DNA from: Gammaproteobacteria bacterium
GTDB taxonomy: Bacteria > Pseudomonadota > Gammaproteobacteria > S012-40
Assembly: GCA_919902765.1 (NCBI GenBank)
Contig: CAKKRP010000051.1
Coordinates: forward strand, 1-42,996
Length of the DNA stretch: 42,996 nucleotides
Reading direction: 5' to 3'
Below, one piece after another: positions 9,103 to 17,341 of this stretch (its first letter is position 1; every line of letters starts with the position of its first letter). The translations under genes were made by a program, and so were the position numbers. The notes under the pieces were generated by a model. It ran no database searches, was not told the origin of the DNA, and saw only the letters and a program-made list of their open reading frames with translations.

Positions 9103-11154
9103 TCACGGTGTCACCGGCGTGTACGTGACGCCACAGCTTCGATCCGCCGACATGACTATGGTTGTCGACGTGCCCGTTGCCCCGGCGCAGTCGCCGGTCC
9201 AGGCGACGGTGTAACCAGTGCCGGTGTTGCTGGTGCGCGCGACGCTCAGCACCGCCGTGAAGCCAGACGAATAATTGAATGAGCATTGGCTTTGCGGGAA
9301 GCCTTGTATATCCCAACCGCAACTCAGAAATCCGTCGTCACTCGTGATGAGGCCGTTCGCGCCCTGGGGTTCTGTCAAGTTTAGCGACTTGCTTCCAGAG
9401 CCCGGTATCGGCTGAAATTTCGCAACGCAACTCTGGTCCTTGTCTAAGGCGAAGGTGATGGACGCATTGGTGGCGGCTCCCGCGAGTGTGCATCGACCGG
9501 CCCACTCGACAAACTCGGCGCCACTGTTAGGAATGGCGGTCAAGGTCACTGGTGTGCCGCCTGAAAAGGTGGCGTCGCAACTGACGGTGTAGTAGGGGTG
9601 TTGTGGTCCGCCGCAGTCGATGCCGCCGGGTCCTGTTACCTTGCCGAATTTATAATTCGCCGAATTAGTGATGTAGTCGCCGATGCTCAACTTGAAATTT
9701 AATTTCCATAGCGCCGAATCCCGATAGGCGCCGCTGTAACCGCGCGCGAGTACGGCCTCGACATCGCCCTCTGCCGCCAGCATGCGCCAGAAATGATCGG
9801 CGTTGGCCGCACCGGTCAGGGCCGCCGCTTCCACCGACATCTGGGCACCGTTACTCTGGGCCGGGGGGGTTCCTAGTGCGGATAAATCGGGCAATTTTAC
9901 TGCAAAAGAGCAATCCGGATCGGCGCTCGTGCCATCGCACGACGCGGGTTTCACCGCGAGTCCGCTATATAAATACCAGGCCCGGATGTCTGTCGCGCCG
10001 CTGGTCGGTAACACATTCCCCGGCACCGCCCCGGTAGGCGACCAGATGATACTGGCGCGCGCCGCGATCAAGGGTCGTACCTCGGTACCCTTGAGTGTGA
10101 AATGTAGGGCTCCTGCGTCGTAAGACAGCGCCTCTATAGTCGCGTTGGCGGTGGGGAGAGTTTGAGGCGCTACTGGAAGCGTTGGGCCGTTGATCCACAG
10201 CGCCCCACGTTTTTCCGCGCTTGAGCGTTCCTGGAAATAGTTGGTGACTTGTTGCGTCCCGCTTCCCACTGCAACAGCGCCTTGCAGCGAGAAACCCCCA
10301 GCGCCGGTAACCGCGCCGGAACTGCCGCCGATGATTCCGCTGCTAAATGCAAATGCGCAGGTGGGTCTGGTCTCCCAGGCATAAAGCGGAAACGTCACGC
10401 CCTTGCGTAAGGCCAACACGCGGCGCAGGCCCAACGCACCGCTGGTGGGCATAGTGCCAGGTATGACGCTGGTTGATACCGATGCAGGCACGGTCGCGCC
10501 GTTTGCAGGGACGGCAAAGTCTGCATAGGGGCGACAGCCAAGCAAGGTACCCATTTCGTCGTCCAGCACCCCCGCGAGCAAGGTGACTAGGCCGTCGTCC
10601 TGGATGTCGTGATCGGTAATGGGCACGTTGGCGAACGCAGTAGCATTTGGTCGGGCCATAGTGGCGTCGCCGATGCAGTCACCAGGCAAACAGGCATAGG
10701 CGCGCTCGGTGGAATTCAGCGCGGGTGACAGCGCGACATTGACCGTCGCCAGCACAGCCGCAGGCTCCAGCGGGAGCCGGTCGAGACGCACCCGGGCAGT
10801 AGTGCCCTCAGGGAGGCCGAGCAGGGTATAGGCGCGTGTCGGGCCGCCACTGGCGGGTGGTATGCGGACGATGGAGAGTGTCGTCGGTCCCGCGAGGACG
10901 CCGAAGTCGGTGCGACCGGCGGCGTCGGTGATTTTGCTATCAATATAGACCCCGGTCGTCGCATCATTGTGCAACACCTCTATACCCGCGACACCGATTA
11001 AGGTGCCTGTTACATCGCGCCGCAAGATTTCCAAAATCGTGGGCGATTGCGCAGACGCGGCGGGCGTAGGTGTCGAACCCCCGCCCCCGCAGGCGGAGAT
11101 TAGCAGCATGAAACCAAAACTTAAATGACGGAAGTCGCTGCTGATTTTAAACAT
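9103..11154 (-). CDS. Large hypothetical lipoprotein with C-terminal InlB B-repeat-like modules
   Basis: The 683-residue product begins with a signal sequence and the lipobox ISAC at Cys22, followed by the GGGGS linker common in exported lipoproteins. Residues about 40-130 look like a carboxypeptidase-regulatory-type beta sandwich (GTLIGVAGIEVLHND...DAAGRTDFGVLAG). A long central region is unassigned. The last 160 residues contain two cysteine-bearing modules of the 'bacterial repeat' (InlB B-repeat-like) kind: PVTLTAIPNSGAEFVEWAG..C...C.AKF and a second copy ending DRSCGVTYTP. These modules usually form extracellular beta structure. No enzymatic motif was found. AGGAGAATATT places a ribosome-binding site at the right distance from ATG 11154. 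It may be a surface adhesin or a structural envelope protein, and the role remains unknown. Confidence 0.7.
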   Translation of the reverse strand: MFKISSDFRHLSFGFMLLISACGGGGSTPTPAASAQSPTILEILRRDVTGTLIGVAGIEVLHNDATTGVYIDSKITDAAGRTDFGVLAGPTTLSIVRIPPASGGPTRAYTLLGLPEGTTARVRLDRLPLEPAAVLATVNVALSPALNSTERAYACLPGDCIGDATMARPNATAFANVPITDHDIQDDGLVTLLAGVLDDEMGTLLGCRPYADFAVPANGATVPASVSTSVIPGTMPTSGALGLRRVLALRKGVTFPLYAWETRPTCAFAFSSGIIGGSSGAVTGAGGFSLQGAVAVGSGTQQVTNYFQERSSAEKRGALWINGPTLPVAPQTLPTANATIEALSYDAGALHFTLKGTEVRPLIAARASIIWSPTGAVPGNVLPTSGATDIRAWYLYSGLAVKPASCDGTSADPDCSFAVKLPDLSALGTPPAQSNGAQMSVEAAALTGAANADHFWRMLAAEGDVEAVLARGYSGAYRDSALWKLNFKLSIGDYITNSANYKFGKVTGPGGIDCGGPQHPYYTVSCDATFSGGTPVTLTAIPNSGAEFVEWAGRCTLAGAATNASITFALDKDQSCVAKFQPIPGSGSKSLNLTEPQGANGLITSDDGFLSCGWDIQGFPQSQCSFNYSSGFTAVLSVARTSNTGTGYTVAWTGDCAGATGTSTTIVMSADRSCGVTYTPVTP

Positions 11155-11434
11155 AATATTCTCCTCGGATCTTAGTCGCGCGCCGGGTCACGGAGGTCTG
11201 GACGGGGGAGATGCCCGGCGTTCGAATGCGCCTGCAAATTCGATCTTCCCGGCACACCCGCCTATCTCATTAAAATATCTTCATCACTGGGCGCAGTTTT
11301 GTCATGGGAATGGCGATTTCTTGGTTATTACTCTACGCCAACAACTATTTTTTCACCATCAACCAGATGTCTAGCGTTATACTGAAAGCACTAATCCATA
11401 GGGCTTAGTCTGTGATAATTGAGGCGAGGTCGTT

Positions 11435-12085
11435 ATGACAAAAATGCTTATCGCTGACGATCACGCGGTGGTGCGCGATGGCATACGCGCGCAACTGCAC
11501 AAGCTGGATAAACAAATAACAACGATTGATGCGCGTAATTGGTTGGAAGCCCTGGATGCCGCAGTAAAGCACCCGGAACTTGAACTGGCGATGGTGGATT
11601 TACGCATGCCTGGGGGTGAGGGATGCGCGTCTCTTGCGCAATTATTGCGTATCAATCCTGGCTTGCCGGTGTTAGTGCTGTCGGCCTCCGAGGACGTATC
11701 CGACATGCGTGAGTCGTTACGTCTCGGTGCTATGGGCTATGCAACCAAGGGCGAATCATCGACCGTACTCATGAATGCAATACGCTTGGTGCTTGAGGGT
11801 GGTGTTTACATACCGCCCGCACTAGTGGGGCGCGGGCATGACGCACAATCGGCATCGCCATTGATCGACCCTACCTGCGGGCTCACGGCGCGCCAACTCG
11901 ACGTGCTGCGCTTAATCGCGGAAGGCAAATCGAATAAAGAAATCGCGCAAATTCTACAGCTCGCGCGCGCCACGGTGAAAGTACACCTCGCGGCGATTTT
12001 TCGCGCGTTAAATGTGGAAAACCGTACCCAGGCCGCGATTATCGCCGAACGTTTTGGCGTGCATCGTTCTGCGGCGGCTGACTGA
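11435..12085 (+). CDS. NarL/FixJ-type two-component response regulator
   Basis: The 216-residue product has an N-terminal receiver domain: acidic pocket IADDH near residue 8, phospho-acceptor Asp in MVDLRMPGG near residue 55, and conserved Lys in ATKGES near 105. A C-terminal LuxR-type helix-turn-helix follows (LTARQLDVLRLIAEGKSNKEIA ... RATVKVHLAAIFRALNV). It should be a phosphorylation-controlled transcription factor. It has no autoinducer-binding domain, so it is unrelated in mechanism to the LuxR protein at 14882. No sensor kinase gene lies in the window, making it an orphan here. GGCGAGG about 6 nt before ATG 11435 is a good ribosome-binding site. Confidence 0.9.
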   Translation: MTKMLIADDHAVVRDGIRAQLHKLDKQITTIDARNWLEALDAAVKHPELELAMVDLRMPGGEGCASLAQLLRINPGLPVLVLSASEDVSDMRESLRLGAMGYATKGESSTVLMNAIRLVLEGGVYIPPALVGRGHDAQSASPLIDPTCGLTARQLDVLRLIAEGKSNKEIAQILQLARATVKVHLAAIFRALNVENRTQAAIIAERFGVHRSAAAD

Positions 12086-12125
12086 CACTCACTATTTTAA
12101 TCGCCCTCTAACCGATTGCGCCGCG

Positions 12126-12147
12126 TTGCGCGCAAATATGCGCGCAA
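12126..12147. terminator. Hairpin between convergent genes
   Basis: A perfect 9-bp stem, TTGCGCGCA / TGCGCGCAA, has an AATA loop. It lies between the response-regulator gene (+) and the PAQR gene (-), which converge. No thymine run follows directly, so it would be a weak intrinsic terminator or a processing hairpin. Confidence 0.4.
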
Positions 12148-12246
12148 GCGTCCAGGAATGGTCTGGGATACGTCATTTTGCGGCGCTCACGATAATAGGA
12201 TTTTCGACTAAGCGGATTTTTCGTTGAGACATTCTTCAAAAAATTC

Positions 12247-12936
12247 TTACCGCGATTGCGCCAAAAATGCGCCCGGCTGCGCAATGCGCCACACAAAAAC
12301 AAAATGATATCCAATGCCGAATAATACGGCGATATGAAACAATTCATGCGGGCCGAGCATGCCCGGTATCAGGTCGGGCGTGCCTGAAAATTCCATGATC
12401 GCGCCTAGCGTATAGGCCAGCGCGCCATAGACCAGTGGCTTGATGCAGGCGTACCCGTGGCACCGGATTAGCCGAATGCCGGAGATGGCGCCGAACCAGC
12501 CCAGGCCCAAATAGAGCGACAAGCCTAACCACTCGGCAATCTCGTTAAAGAAAATTGTTTTGAGGGTGATGCTTGTGATGGCGATGCTCCAAATCACTGC
12601 CAACATGCCCCAGCGCCACCAACCGCTGAACAAAATCATATGCACCGGGGTGAACGTCCCGGCGATGAGCAGGAAAATCCCAGCGTGATCTAACCTTTGC
12701 AACACCATGCGCCCGCTACCGCCAGGTTGCAGCAGATGAAACACGCCGCTCATCGAGAGCAGAAAAACGGCGGAGAAAATATAGACAATCAGCGCGATCA
12801 CGCGCCCGGCGTTACCCCGGCCGTTGATAATCAGTCTGATTCCCAACGCCAGCATCACTCCGGCAGCCAATAGGTGTGAGAGCGAGCTGAACGGCTCGCT
12901 AAAACCGGGAATAGAAAAAATCGGTTGTGGGTTCAT
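12247..12936 (-). CDS. PAQR / hemolysin III family membrane protein
   Basis: The 229-residue polytopic protein has about seven hydrophobic helices. Family signatures are LSMSGVFHLL (Ser-x3-His) in an early helix, RLDHAGIFLLIAGTFTP in the middle, and GPHELFHIAVLFGIGYHF near the C-terminus. The last supplies the His pair that, with the earlier His, forms the metal site of PAQR proteins. Members include bacterial YqfA/hemolysin III and eukaryotic adiponectin receptors. Some have ceramidase-like or membrane-fluidity roles, and a haemolytic role should not be assumed. The length is normal for bacterial members. It is monocistronic and convergent with the response regulator. Confidence 0.88.
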   Translation of the reverse strand: MNPQPIFSIPGFSEPFSSLSHLLAAGVMLALGIRLIINGRGNAGRVIALIVYIFSAVFLLSMSGVFHLLQPGGSGRMVLQRLDHAGIFLLIAGTFTPVHMILFSGWWRWGMLAVIWSIAITSITLKTIFFNEIAEWLGLSLYLGLGWFGAISGIRLIRCHGYACIKPLVYGALAYTLGAIMEFSGTPDLIPGMLGPHELFHIAVLFGIGYHFVFVWRIAQPGAFLAQSR

Positions 12937-13316
12937 CGTTTTGATAATAGCAGACTATATATTTTTTTATAGGCACTTATTTCGCTTTGGATTTGAGCTT
13001 TCCAAGATCTTTGCGGGTGTTCAAGAAAACAGGCCCATTCCTGCAAAATCTATCGACCAGATAATCTTGGGCTCTAACCCCTCTCAATCCCCCCTTGGTC
13101 AATAGGGGGACAGTAGCGTTTGTAGTGGTCGCGCATTTCTAGACACATCCATGAAAATATTGTGGTCATATGCCCTCCTCTGAAAAGGGGGGTATGCAGA
13201 CAATAAACCATGCGCAATAAACAGTATATTTTAATAATTCGCCATAAAAACAACTTGCTGCGCGCCCAAGCCCATTAGAAATACTTTGCATACCACAAGT
13301 GAATAAAAAATATTTG
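12937..13316. repeat. Intergenic stretch with two decayed GC-rich palindromes
   Basis: No gene is seen. Two segments resemble the dispersed palindrome found intact at 30339 and 37396: CAATCCCCCCTTGGTCAATA followed by GGGGGA around 13085-13110 (inverted orientation), and CCCTCCTCTGAAAAGGGGGG around 13173-13192. Both are shorter and less symmetrical than the intact copies, so membership is tentative. Promoter sequences for the carbonic anhydrase gene follow at the right end. Confidence 0.35.
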
Positions 13317-13344
13317 TTGACGTACAAAATATTTTTTTTAAACT
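13317..13344 (+). promoter_or_regulatory. Candidate sigma-70 promoter of the carbonic anhydrase gene
   Basis: TTGACG (13317-13322) and TAAACT (13339-13344) are separated by 16 bp within very AT-rich DNA. They lie about 85 bp upstream of the ATG at 13428. The -35 matches consensus at 5 of 6 positions and the -10 at 4 of 6. Confidence 0.4.
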
Positions 13345-13427
13345 ATGTCATCCCTCCCATTGGGGATATATCGGGTCGGCGGTGTGTGCGCCGAGGGCGA
13401 GTTTTAACGGCAGTGTTGGAGTTTAAA

Positions 13428-14168
13428 ATGCTAAAACAGGTGTTATTGGTGGTGGGTGCTCTGAGTTTTATTCCTGCTCAGGCTGAGGAAAAGGCCGCGC
13501 ACAATCATGGCGGTATGCACTGGGATTACACAGGTGAAATGGCGCCAGAACATTGGGGCGGGGCCTGTCAATCAGGTAAATCACAATCCCCCATTAATAT
13601 TATTGGTGGCGCGCAGGCCAATCTAAAGCCCATAGAATTTAGTTACAAGTCCGCTGAAAACGCTGAAATCGTTAACAATGGGCACACAATACAAGTGAAT
13701 TATCCGGCGGGCAGCTATGCCGTGATGAATGGCAAAAAATACAATCTGCTGCAATTTCATTTTCATACGCCCAGCGAAGAGGCGATTAAAGGCAAGCGTT
13801 CCGATATGGTCGCCCACTTAGTTCACAAGGCCGACGACGGCGAACTGGCCGTGGTGGGCGTGTTGTTCAACAAAGGTGCAAAAGAGACCGCGACCCTGAA
13901 TTCCATCTGGGGTGGCATGCCCAAGGCGGAGGGTAAAGGGAGTGCCAAAAATGCGATCAATGTGGCCGATTTGTTGCCGCGCGACCAGCGTTACTTTCGT
14001 TTTGCCGGGTCGTTGACCACACCTCCTTGCACAGAAGGCGTGCAATGGCATGTGTTGCAGGCGCAGCAAGAAATATCACCACAGCAATTGAGCGCGTTTG
14101 CGGCCATATTTCCAATGAATGCGCGTCCGTTGCAGCCCTTGAATGAGCGTTTGGTCGAGGCCAACTAA
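13428..14168 (+). CDS. Periplasmic alpha-class carbonic anhydrase
   Basis: It interconverts CO2 and bicarbonate in the periplasm using zinc. From ATG 13428 the product is 246 residues with a clean signal peptide (MLKQVLLVVGALSFIPAQAEE). A GGAG site 7-8 nt upstream supports this start over the longer frame beginning at 13299, which would bury the signal sequence. Alpha-class motifs are HWGG..C..G..QSPINI, the zinc-ligand strand LQFHFHTPSEE with a further His in MVAHLVH, and the substrate-pocket segment FAGSLTTPPCTEGVQWHVL. The two cysteines at GGACQ and PPCTEG probably form the conserved disulfide. All expected active-site residues are present. It is monocistronic, with a good terminator downstream. 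Confidence 0.93.
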   Translation: MLKQVLLVVGALSFIPAQAEEKAAHNHGGMHWDYTGEMAPEHWGGACQSGKSQSPINIIGGAQANLKPIEFSYKSAENAEIVNNGHTIQVNYPAGSYAVMNGKKYNLLQFHFHTPSEEAIKGKRSDMVAHLVHKADDGELAVVGVLFNKGAKETATLNSIWGGMPKAEGKGSAKNAINVADLLPRDQRYFRFAGSLTTPPCTEGVQWHVLQAQQEISPQQLSAFAAIFPMNARPLQPLNERLVEAN

Positions 14169-14218
14169 AAATTCGCGGGTTCGCATTTTCTCTATTTTAC
14201 AGTGTGGTTTGTCCTAGT

Positions 14219-14253
14219 CCGTACTTGTTGCCCTACAAGTGCGGGCTTTTTTT
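14219..14253 (+). terminator. Intrinsic terminator of the carbonic anhydrase gene
   Basis: The stem CCGTACTTGT / ACAAGTGCGG (10 pairs, one G-U) closes a 6-nt loop and is followed by GC and seven thymines. This is a textbook rho-independent terminator on the plus strand, about 50 bp after the stop codon. Confidence 0.8.
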
Positions 14254-14313
14254 CTCTAGTCCTGCGCTGGGTTTGTCGATATAGTGAAAGAATGACCATG
14301 GCTAGGAGGCCGT

Positions 14314-14661
14314 ATGGGTACCAAACCCCCAGAGATTAAGCAAGATAATATGTATCAGTTGTTGCGCGAAGGCAAGGTCAGCGAGTTTAATAAACTGCGG
14401 GCGGCCGGCAAAAAAAGCGATTTGACGGGCGCCGATTTTCGCGGGCTGGATTTGCGCGGCTTAGATGCGGCGAATCTGGATGTCAGTAATGCGTATTTTC
14501 GGCAAGCGGATCTGCGTGGAATTGATTTCAGTCAAACCAATTTAAATGGCGCGAGCATCAATAGCTGCAAAATCTCCGGCTGTTTGTTTCCAATCGAACT
14601 GACTGCGGAAGAAATTGAGTTGTCACTGATACATGGTACGCGTATGCGATACAAAAAATAG
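14314..14661 (+). CDS. Short pentapeptide-repeat protein
   Basis: The 115-residue protein has a 35-residue charged N-terminal segment. Pentapeptide repeats of the A(D/N)LxG type follow: GADFRGLDLRGLDAANLDVSNAYFRQADLRGIDFSQTNLNGASIN. Such repeats form a right-handed quadrilateral beta helix. Roughly eight to ten repeats are present, which is short for DNA-mimicking members such as MfpA or Qnr. No target can be inferred. GGAGG 6 nt before ATG 14314 is a strong ribosome-binding site. It lies just upstream of, and on the same strand as, luxR, but 220 bp of promoter-like DNA separates them. Confidence 0.75.
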   Translation: MGTKPPEIKQDNMYQLLREGKVSEFNKLRAAGKKSDLTGADFRGLDLRGLDAANLDVSNAYFRQADLRGIDFSQTNLNGASINSCKISGCLFPIELTAEEIELSLIHGTRMRYKK

Positions 14662-14721
14662 GTGCGAAAGCGCTGTCTGTGTAGGTCGCATTTAAATTTC
14701 CTGAAATTCATTCTAGATGTA

Positions 14722-14748
14722 CGTTGCAAGTCATTGTACGCTGCAACG
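14722..14748. promoter_or_regulatory. Inverted repeat upstream of luxR-type gene
   Basis: CGTTGCA and TGCAACG form a perfect 7-bp inverted repeat with a 13-bp spacer, about 130 bp before the LuxR-type start. It could be an operator or the stem of a hairpin. No known factor is assigned. Confidence 0.35.
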
Positions 14749-14773
14749 GCAGCACGTGTTTCTGTCGAAGACC

Positions 14774-14803
14774 TTGACAGCGGAAACGGCCCTATGCTTT
14801 AAT
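14774..14803 (+). promoter_or_regulatory. Candidate promoter of the LuxR-type gene
   Basis: A consensus TTGACA (14774-14779) is followed after 18 bp by TTTAAT (14798-14803), about 80 bp before the start codon. The -35 overlaps an imperfect lux-box-like element, CTGTC (14762-14766) and GACAG (14776-14780). Its half-sites equal those of the two real lux boxes but are separated by 9 rather than 6 bp. Confidence 0.45.
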
Positions 14804-14881
14804 GAAAGTAACTCATGATTTTTATGTGGGCAAAAAAACGGACTTTACCTTGGGTGGGATTAAGAAGCGTGTGAGTGAAGG

Positions 14882-15619
14882 ATGCCAGAAATCAATCATT
14901 GCGATCTTGCGGGATTATTGGCGGCAGAATCTCTCAAGGACATCGAAGAAAAAGCGTCTCATTTAGTAAATGCACTAGGCTATGATGTTTTCGTAGCGGG
15001 TGTGCAGCGTGCTGGACGAATTCATGTTGTGAGTACTTACTCGCAGACCTGGCGGGCAATCTATGACGAACAAAATTTAATGGACAAAGATCCCACCGTC
15101 CTACACGCACGCCGTTCTACCCTGCCTTTGGTTTGGCACCCCGAACTTTTTCTACAAAAAGACGCGGCGTCGTTGTTAGAGCAGTCGCGCTGCTATGGAA
15201 TTTCCAGTGGACTCTCCATACCCGTACATGGCTCTAACGGTAGCGCTGCAATGACCAGCTTTGCCTCGGGCAGGGAATTTGGTGATGAACAGAAGCGTCA
15301 TGTGCAAGAAAATTTACCTGCCTCTATGTTACTTTCGACGTATCTATTTGAGGCTATCCAGCGCGTCGGTTCAACAATCACAGGTGAAACCGGTGCCGAG
15401 GCGTCGGCAGGTGAAACCGAAATATATTTAACTCCAAAAGAAACTGAATGTCTAAAATGGTCTGCAGCGGGTAAAAGTTCTTGGGAAATCGGTACAATCA
15501 TGTCATGTACAGAACGCACAATTAATTTTCATTTTGGGAATATTATAAAAAAATTAGGCGTTTCCAACCGGCGCATGGCCGTCGCGAAGGCCATCGCTAC
15601 AAAGTTAGTCAGCATCTAA
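14882..15619 (+). CDS. luxR: LuxR-family acyl-homoserine-lactone-responsive transcription factor
   Basis: The 245-residue regulator has an N-terminal autoinducer-binding domain and a C-terminal LuxR helix-turn-helix. The invariant ligand-pocket residues known from TraR occur at matching positions: Trp57, Tyr61, Asp70, Pro71 and Trp85, with a glycine near 110. In the DNA-binding domain the conserved Glu187, Leu191 and Gly197 lie in LTPKETECLKWSAAGKSS. All nine signature positions are thus met, so it should bind an AHL. It is convergent with a luxI gene and is the likely reader of the lux boxes at 16460 and 28786. A stop codon lies in frame 6 nt before ATG 14882. The purine run GAAGG directly abuts the ATG, so translation initiation may be weak. 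Confidence 0.93.
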   Translation: MPEINHCDLAGLLAAESLKDIEEKASHLVNALGYDVFVAGVQRAGRIHVVSTYSQTWRAIYDEQNLMDKDPTVLHARRSTLPLVWHPELFLQKDAASLLEQSRCYGISSGLSIPVHGSNGSAAMTSFASGREFGDEQKRHVQENLPASMLLSTYLFEAIQRVGSTITGETGAEASAGETEIYLTPKETECLKWSAAGKSSWEIGTIMSCTERTINFHFGNIIKKLGVSNRRMAVAKAIATKLVSI

Positions 15620-15638
15620 GTTCCTTCAGATCAATTAA

Positions 15639-15670
15639 CCTAGAAACGGCATCCAATCGCTGTTTCTAGG
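15639..15670. terminator. Hairpin between convergent luxR and luxI
   Basis: CCTAGAAAC / GTTTCTAGG is a perfect 9-bp stem with a 14-nt loop, located 20 bp after the luxR stop and 46 bp before the luxI stop. It is flanked by AATTAA on the left and ATTAAAGATTTT on the right. It could terminate both genes, although neither side has a long T run. Confidence 0.5.
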
Positions 15671-15715
15671 ATTAAAGATTTTGCCTAGTGCGTTTGACAT
15701 AGTGCGGGCTGAATA

Positions 15716-16375
15716 TCACCCATGCATGATAGCGGCGGTGTTTAAGCGTGAATTTCGACCAAATTCTGCTTGGTTAAGTTCGATCCGGGTCTGCGCGGCC
15801 AAAAATAGGGCCGCATGTGTCACGTCGTCTATTTCTATGCTCAGCGCAACTGCACGCTCTACTCCAATTTGCCGCAGTTTACCTAAACGGGCGACGCTAA
15901 CGCCCAAACGGCGCAACATTCTTTCCAGTGCCACATTAGTTACCGTAACGTAGCGACGAATATTGTTCTGTACTGCGAACGTGTATGCCGCCTGCATCAT
16001 CAAAAAAGGAACCATGCTGGTATATCCGGCAACATGTTCTCTGCTGTTGGATTCGGTAGCAAAACGAGATAGCTCCCAGATGTCATTTGATCCGGGCGCG
16101 CAGCTTCCATCCAATAATTCAGGAAAGGTATCACGCAACATGTTGGGTCCCGTGGTTGGCAACATACGCCAGGAGCCAATGACGTTTTTCCCGCCGTCAC
16201 GTACCAATAAATAGACTGGGTTTAATAAATCATAGGAGTCGAGTTCCTGCTCATTTTCGCCGCATACTTCCCAGTTAAGTCGCTGGCGAAATACACGGTA
16301 ACGCAGGTGATGCATGTTTTGTAAATCTTCTTGAGCCAGCCCGTCATATTCGCGATGTGCAATGATTACGTTCAT
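15716..16375 (-). CDS. luxI: LuxI-family acyl-homoserine-lactone synthase
   Basis: It makes an N-acyl-L-homoserine lactone from S-adenosylmethionine and an acyl-ACP. The 219-residue protein carries every classical invariant residue at its canonical number: Arg25, Phe29, Trp35, Asp46, Asp49, Arg70, Phe84, Glu101 and Arg104. A threonine in the VTVTN strand (about 144) sits where LasI/EsaI-type enzymes favour 3-oxo acyl chains, but the actual chain cannot be predicted. The start ATG 16375 has a perfect GGAGG site 8 nt upstream. A lux box and a -10-like hexamer upstream suggest positive autoinduction. The gene lies directly behind the biosynthetic operon on the same strand, so read-through from that operon could also feed it. 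It converges with luxR. Confidence 0.96.
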   Translation of the reverse strand: MNVIIAHREYDGLAQEDLQNMHHLRYRVFRQRLNWEVCGENEQELDSYDLLNPVYLLVRDGGKNVIGSWRMLPTTGPNMLRDTFPELLDGSCAPGSNDIWELSRFATESNSREHVAGYTSMVPFLMMQAAYTFAVQNNIRRYVTVTNVALERMLRRLGVSVARLGKLRQIGVERAVALSIEIDDVTHAALFLAAQTRIELNQAEFGRNSRLNTAAIMHG

Positions 16376-16430
16376 GCTAACAGCCTCCGTTGATTCGTTT
16401 AAGTTACTTTTTTAACTTGGGACGAGAGAT

Positions 16431-16475
16431 ATGTTACTCATAATGGCCGTCGGGCCATACTGTCAGATCTGTCAG
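16431..16475 (-). promoter_or_regulatory. lux box and promoter of luxI
   Basis: CTGTCAGATCTGTCAG at 16460-16475 fits the CT-N12-AG lux-box pattern and differs by one base from the box at 28786. On the minus strand a -10-like TAACAT lies at 16436-16431. The spacing between box edge and -10 equals that at the operon promoter, which puts the box centre about 42-43 bp before the expected transcription start, the classical activator position. The box overlaps the stop codon of the preceding phosphopantetheinyl transferase gene. Confidence 0.8.
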
Positions 16476-17341
16476 GACAGGATATCTATCCCGCTGACGG
16501 TAAGTGGTATATTCACGCCGGAAGGGCGTATCACTTCAATTCTCGCTTGCGGTCGGGCGGAGCACATCACCGTCGCGAAATTTGGCCAGCTTTTTAGATA
16601 ATGCAACGAATGCCCACCTAATGATTTTCGTTTGCCTGATACCAATTCTATGCTGAGCGCAAATTTAGAGAAAAGCGGTAACAATTGTTCCCAACCGTCT
16701 CCAATACCGATGCCTAACATTTTGGCGAAGGCCTCCCTTTCACTCCACGCCAACGCAAATACCTGACTGCGCATTCGTGCGTCCATGTTATGATATTGAA
16801 CGATCGCGCCGGGGCCTAATATGCGTTCCGCCAATTCATCGTATGATCGCGAGCGTATTTTTTCAATATCTATGCCTATCGTAGTATCCTGTGCAATCGC
16901 GATGACTGCGTATCCATGAGAGTGGGACAGGCTGAATTCCACTCCACCACTATTAACAAGTATCGGTTTTCCCCGCGATCCATATTCAAATACGAGTTTG
17001 GCGGGGTCTTGGTGGGCGTATTCTGCGAGTACGTATCGCAGCGCGCTGCGCGTTTGTCCCCATTTGGCGCCTGCAATTAGATTGCTAATGCGAGCGAGCC
17101 GAATCTTTTCATCGTGATCCAGTAAAGTATCTTTTAATCCTTCAAATGAAGACAACACATTTGGAGATAACAGCCAAACATGGGCATTGTCGTTTAAAAG
17201 GCAAGGGACTCTGCCCACAATCGCGCAATCGCTACGTTCGGAAAAATTCATACATGTTATGCCTTTTTGTAATGCCGAACTATTCATGATTTCATATCCA
17301 ATAGTTGCATCCGCTTGCGGTCTAGAAAAACCATCGCGCAT
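16472..17341 (-). CDS. Sfp/AcpT-type 4'-phosphopantetheinyl transferase
   Basis: It transfers 4'-phosphopantetheine from coenzyme A to a carrier-protein serine, converting apo-ACP to holo-ACP. Motifs are RGKP near 123-126, FSLSHS (136-141), the Mg-binding GIDIE (156-160, with Asp158 and Glu160) and WSEREAFAKMLGIGIG (199-214, catalytic Glu203). The obvious partner is the operon's own ACP at 27399. ATG 17341 overlaps the end of the outer-membrane protein gene by 20 bp and has AGGGG 9 nt upstream. Internal ATGs at residues 19 and 31 would remove an atypical N-terminal extension. The product is 289 residues from the first ATG. Its stop codon lies inside the luxI lux box. It is the last gene of the biosynthetic operon. 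Confidence 0.9.
   Translation of the reverse strand: MRDGFSRPQADATIGYEIMNSSALQKGITCMNFSERSDCAIVGRVPCLLNDNAHVWLLSPNVLSSFEGLKDTLLDHDEKIRLARISNLIAGAKWGQTRSALRYVLAEYAHQDPAKLVFEYGSRGKPILVNSGGVEFSLSHSHGYAVIAIAQDTTIGIDIEKIRSRSYDELAERILGPGAIVQYHNMDARMRSQVFALAWSEREAFAKMLGIGIGDGWEQLLPLFSKFALSIELVSGKRKSLGGHSLHYLKSWPNFATVMCSARPQARIEVIRPSGVNIPLTVSGIDILS

Noticed and set aside
11435-12085. Second quorum-sensing regulator
   Set aside because: It has a LuxR-type helix-turn-helix but a phospho-receiver domain rather than an AHL-binding domain, so it is a NarL/FixJ response regulator.
12247-12936. Haemolysin toxin
   Set aside because: The hemolysin III name is historical. The sequence shows a PAQR membrane protein with a metal site, and toxicity is not supported.
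13080-13200. CRISPR-like or tandem repeat
   Set aside because: The poly-C/poly-G segments here are only two, differ in sequence and orientation, and have no regular spacers. They fit decayed copies of the dispersed palindrome.
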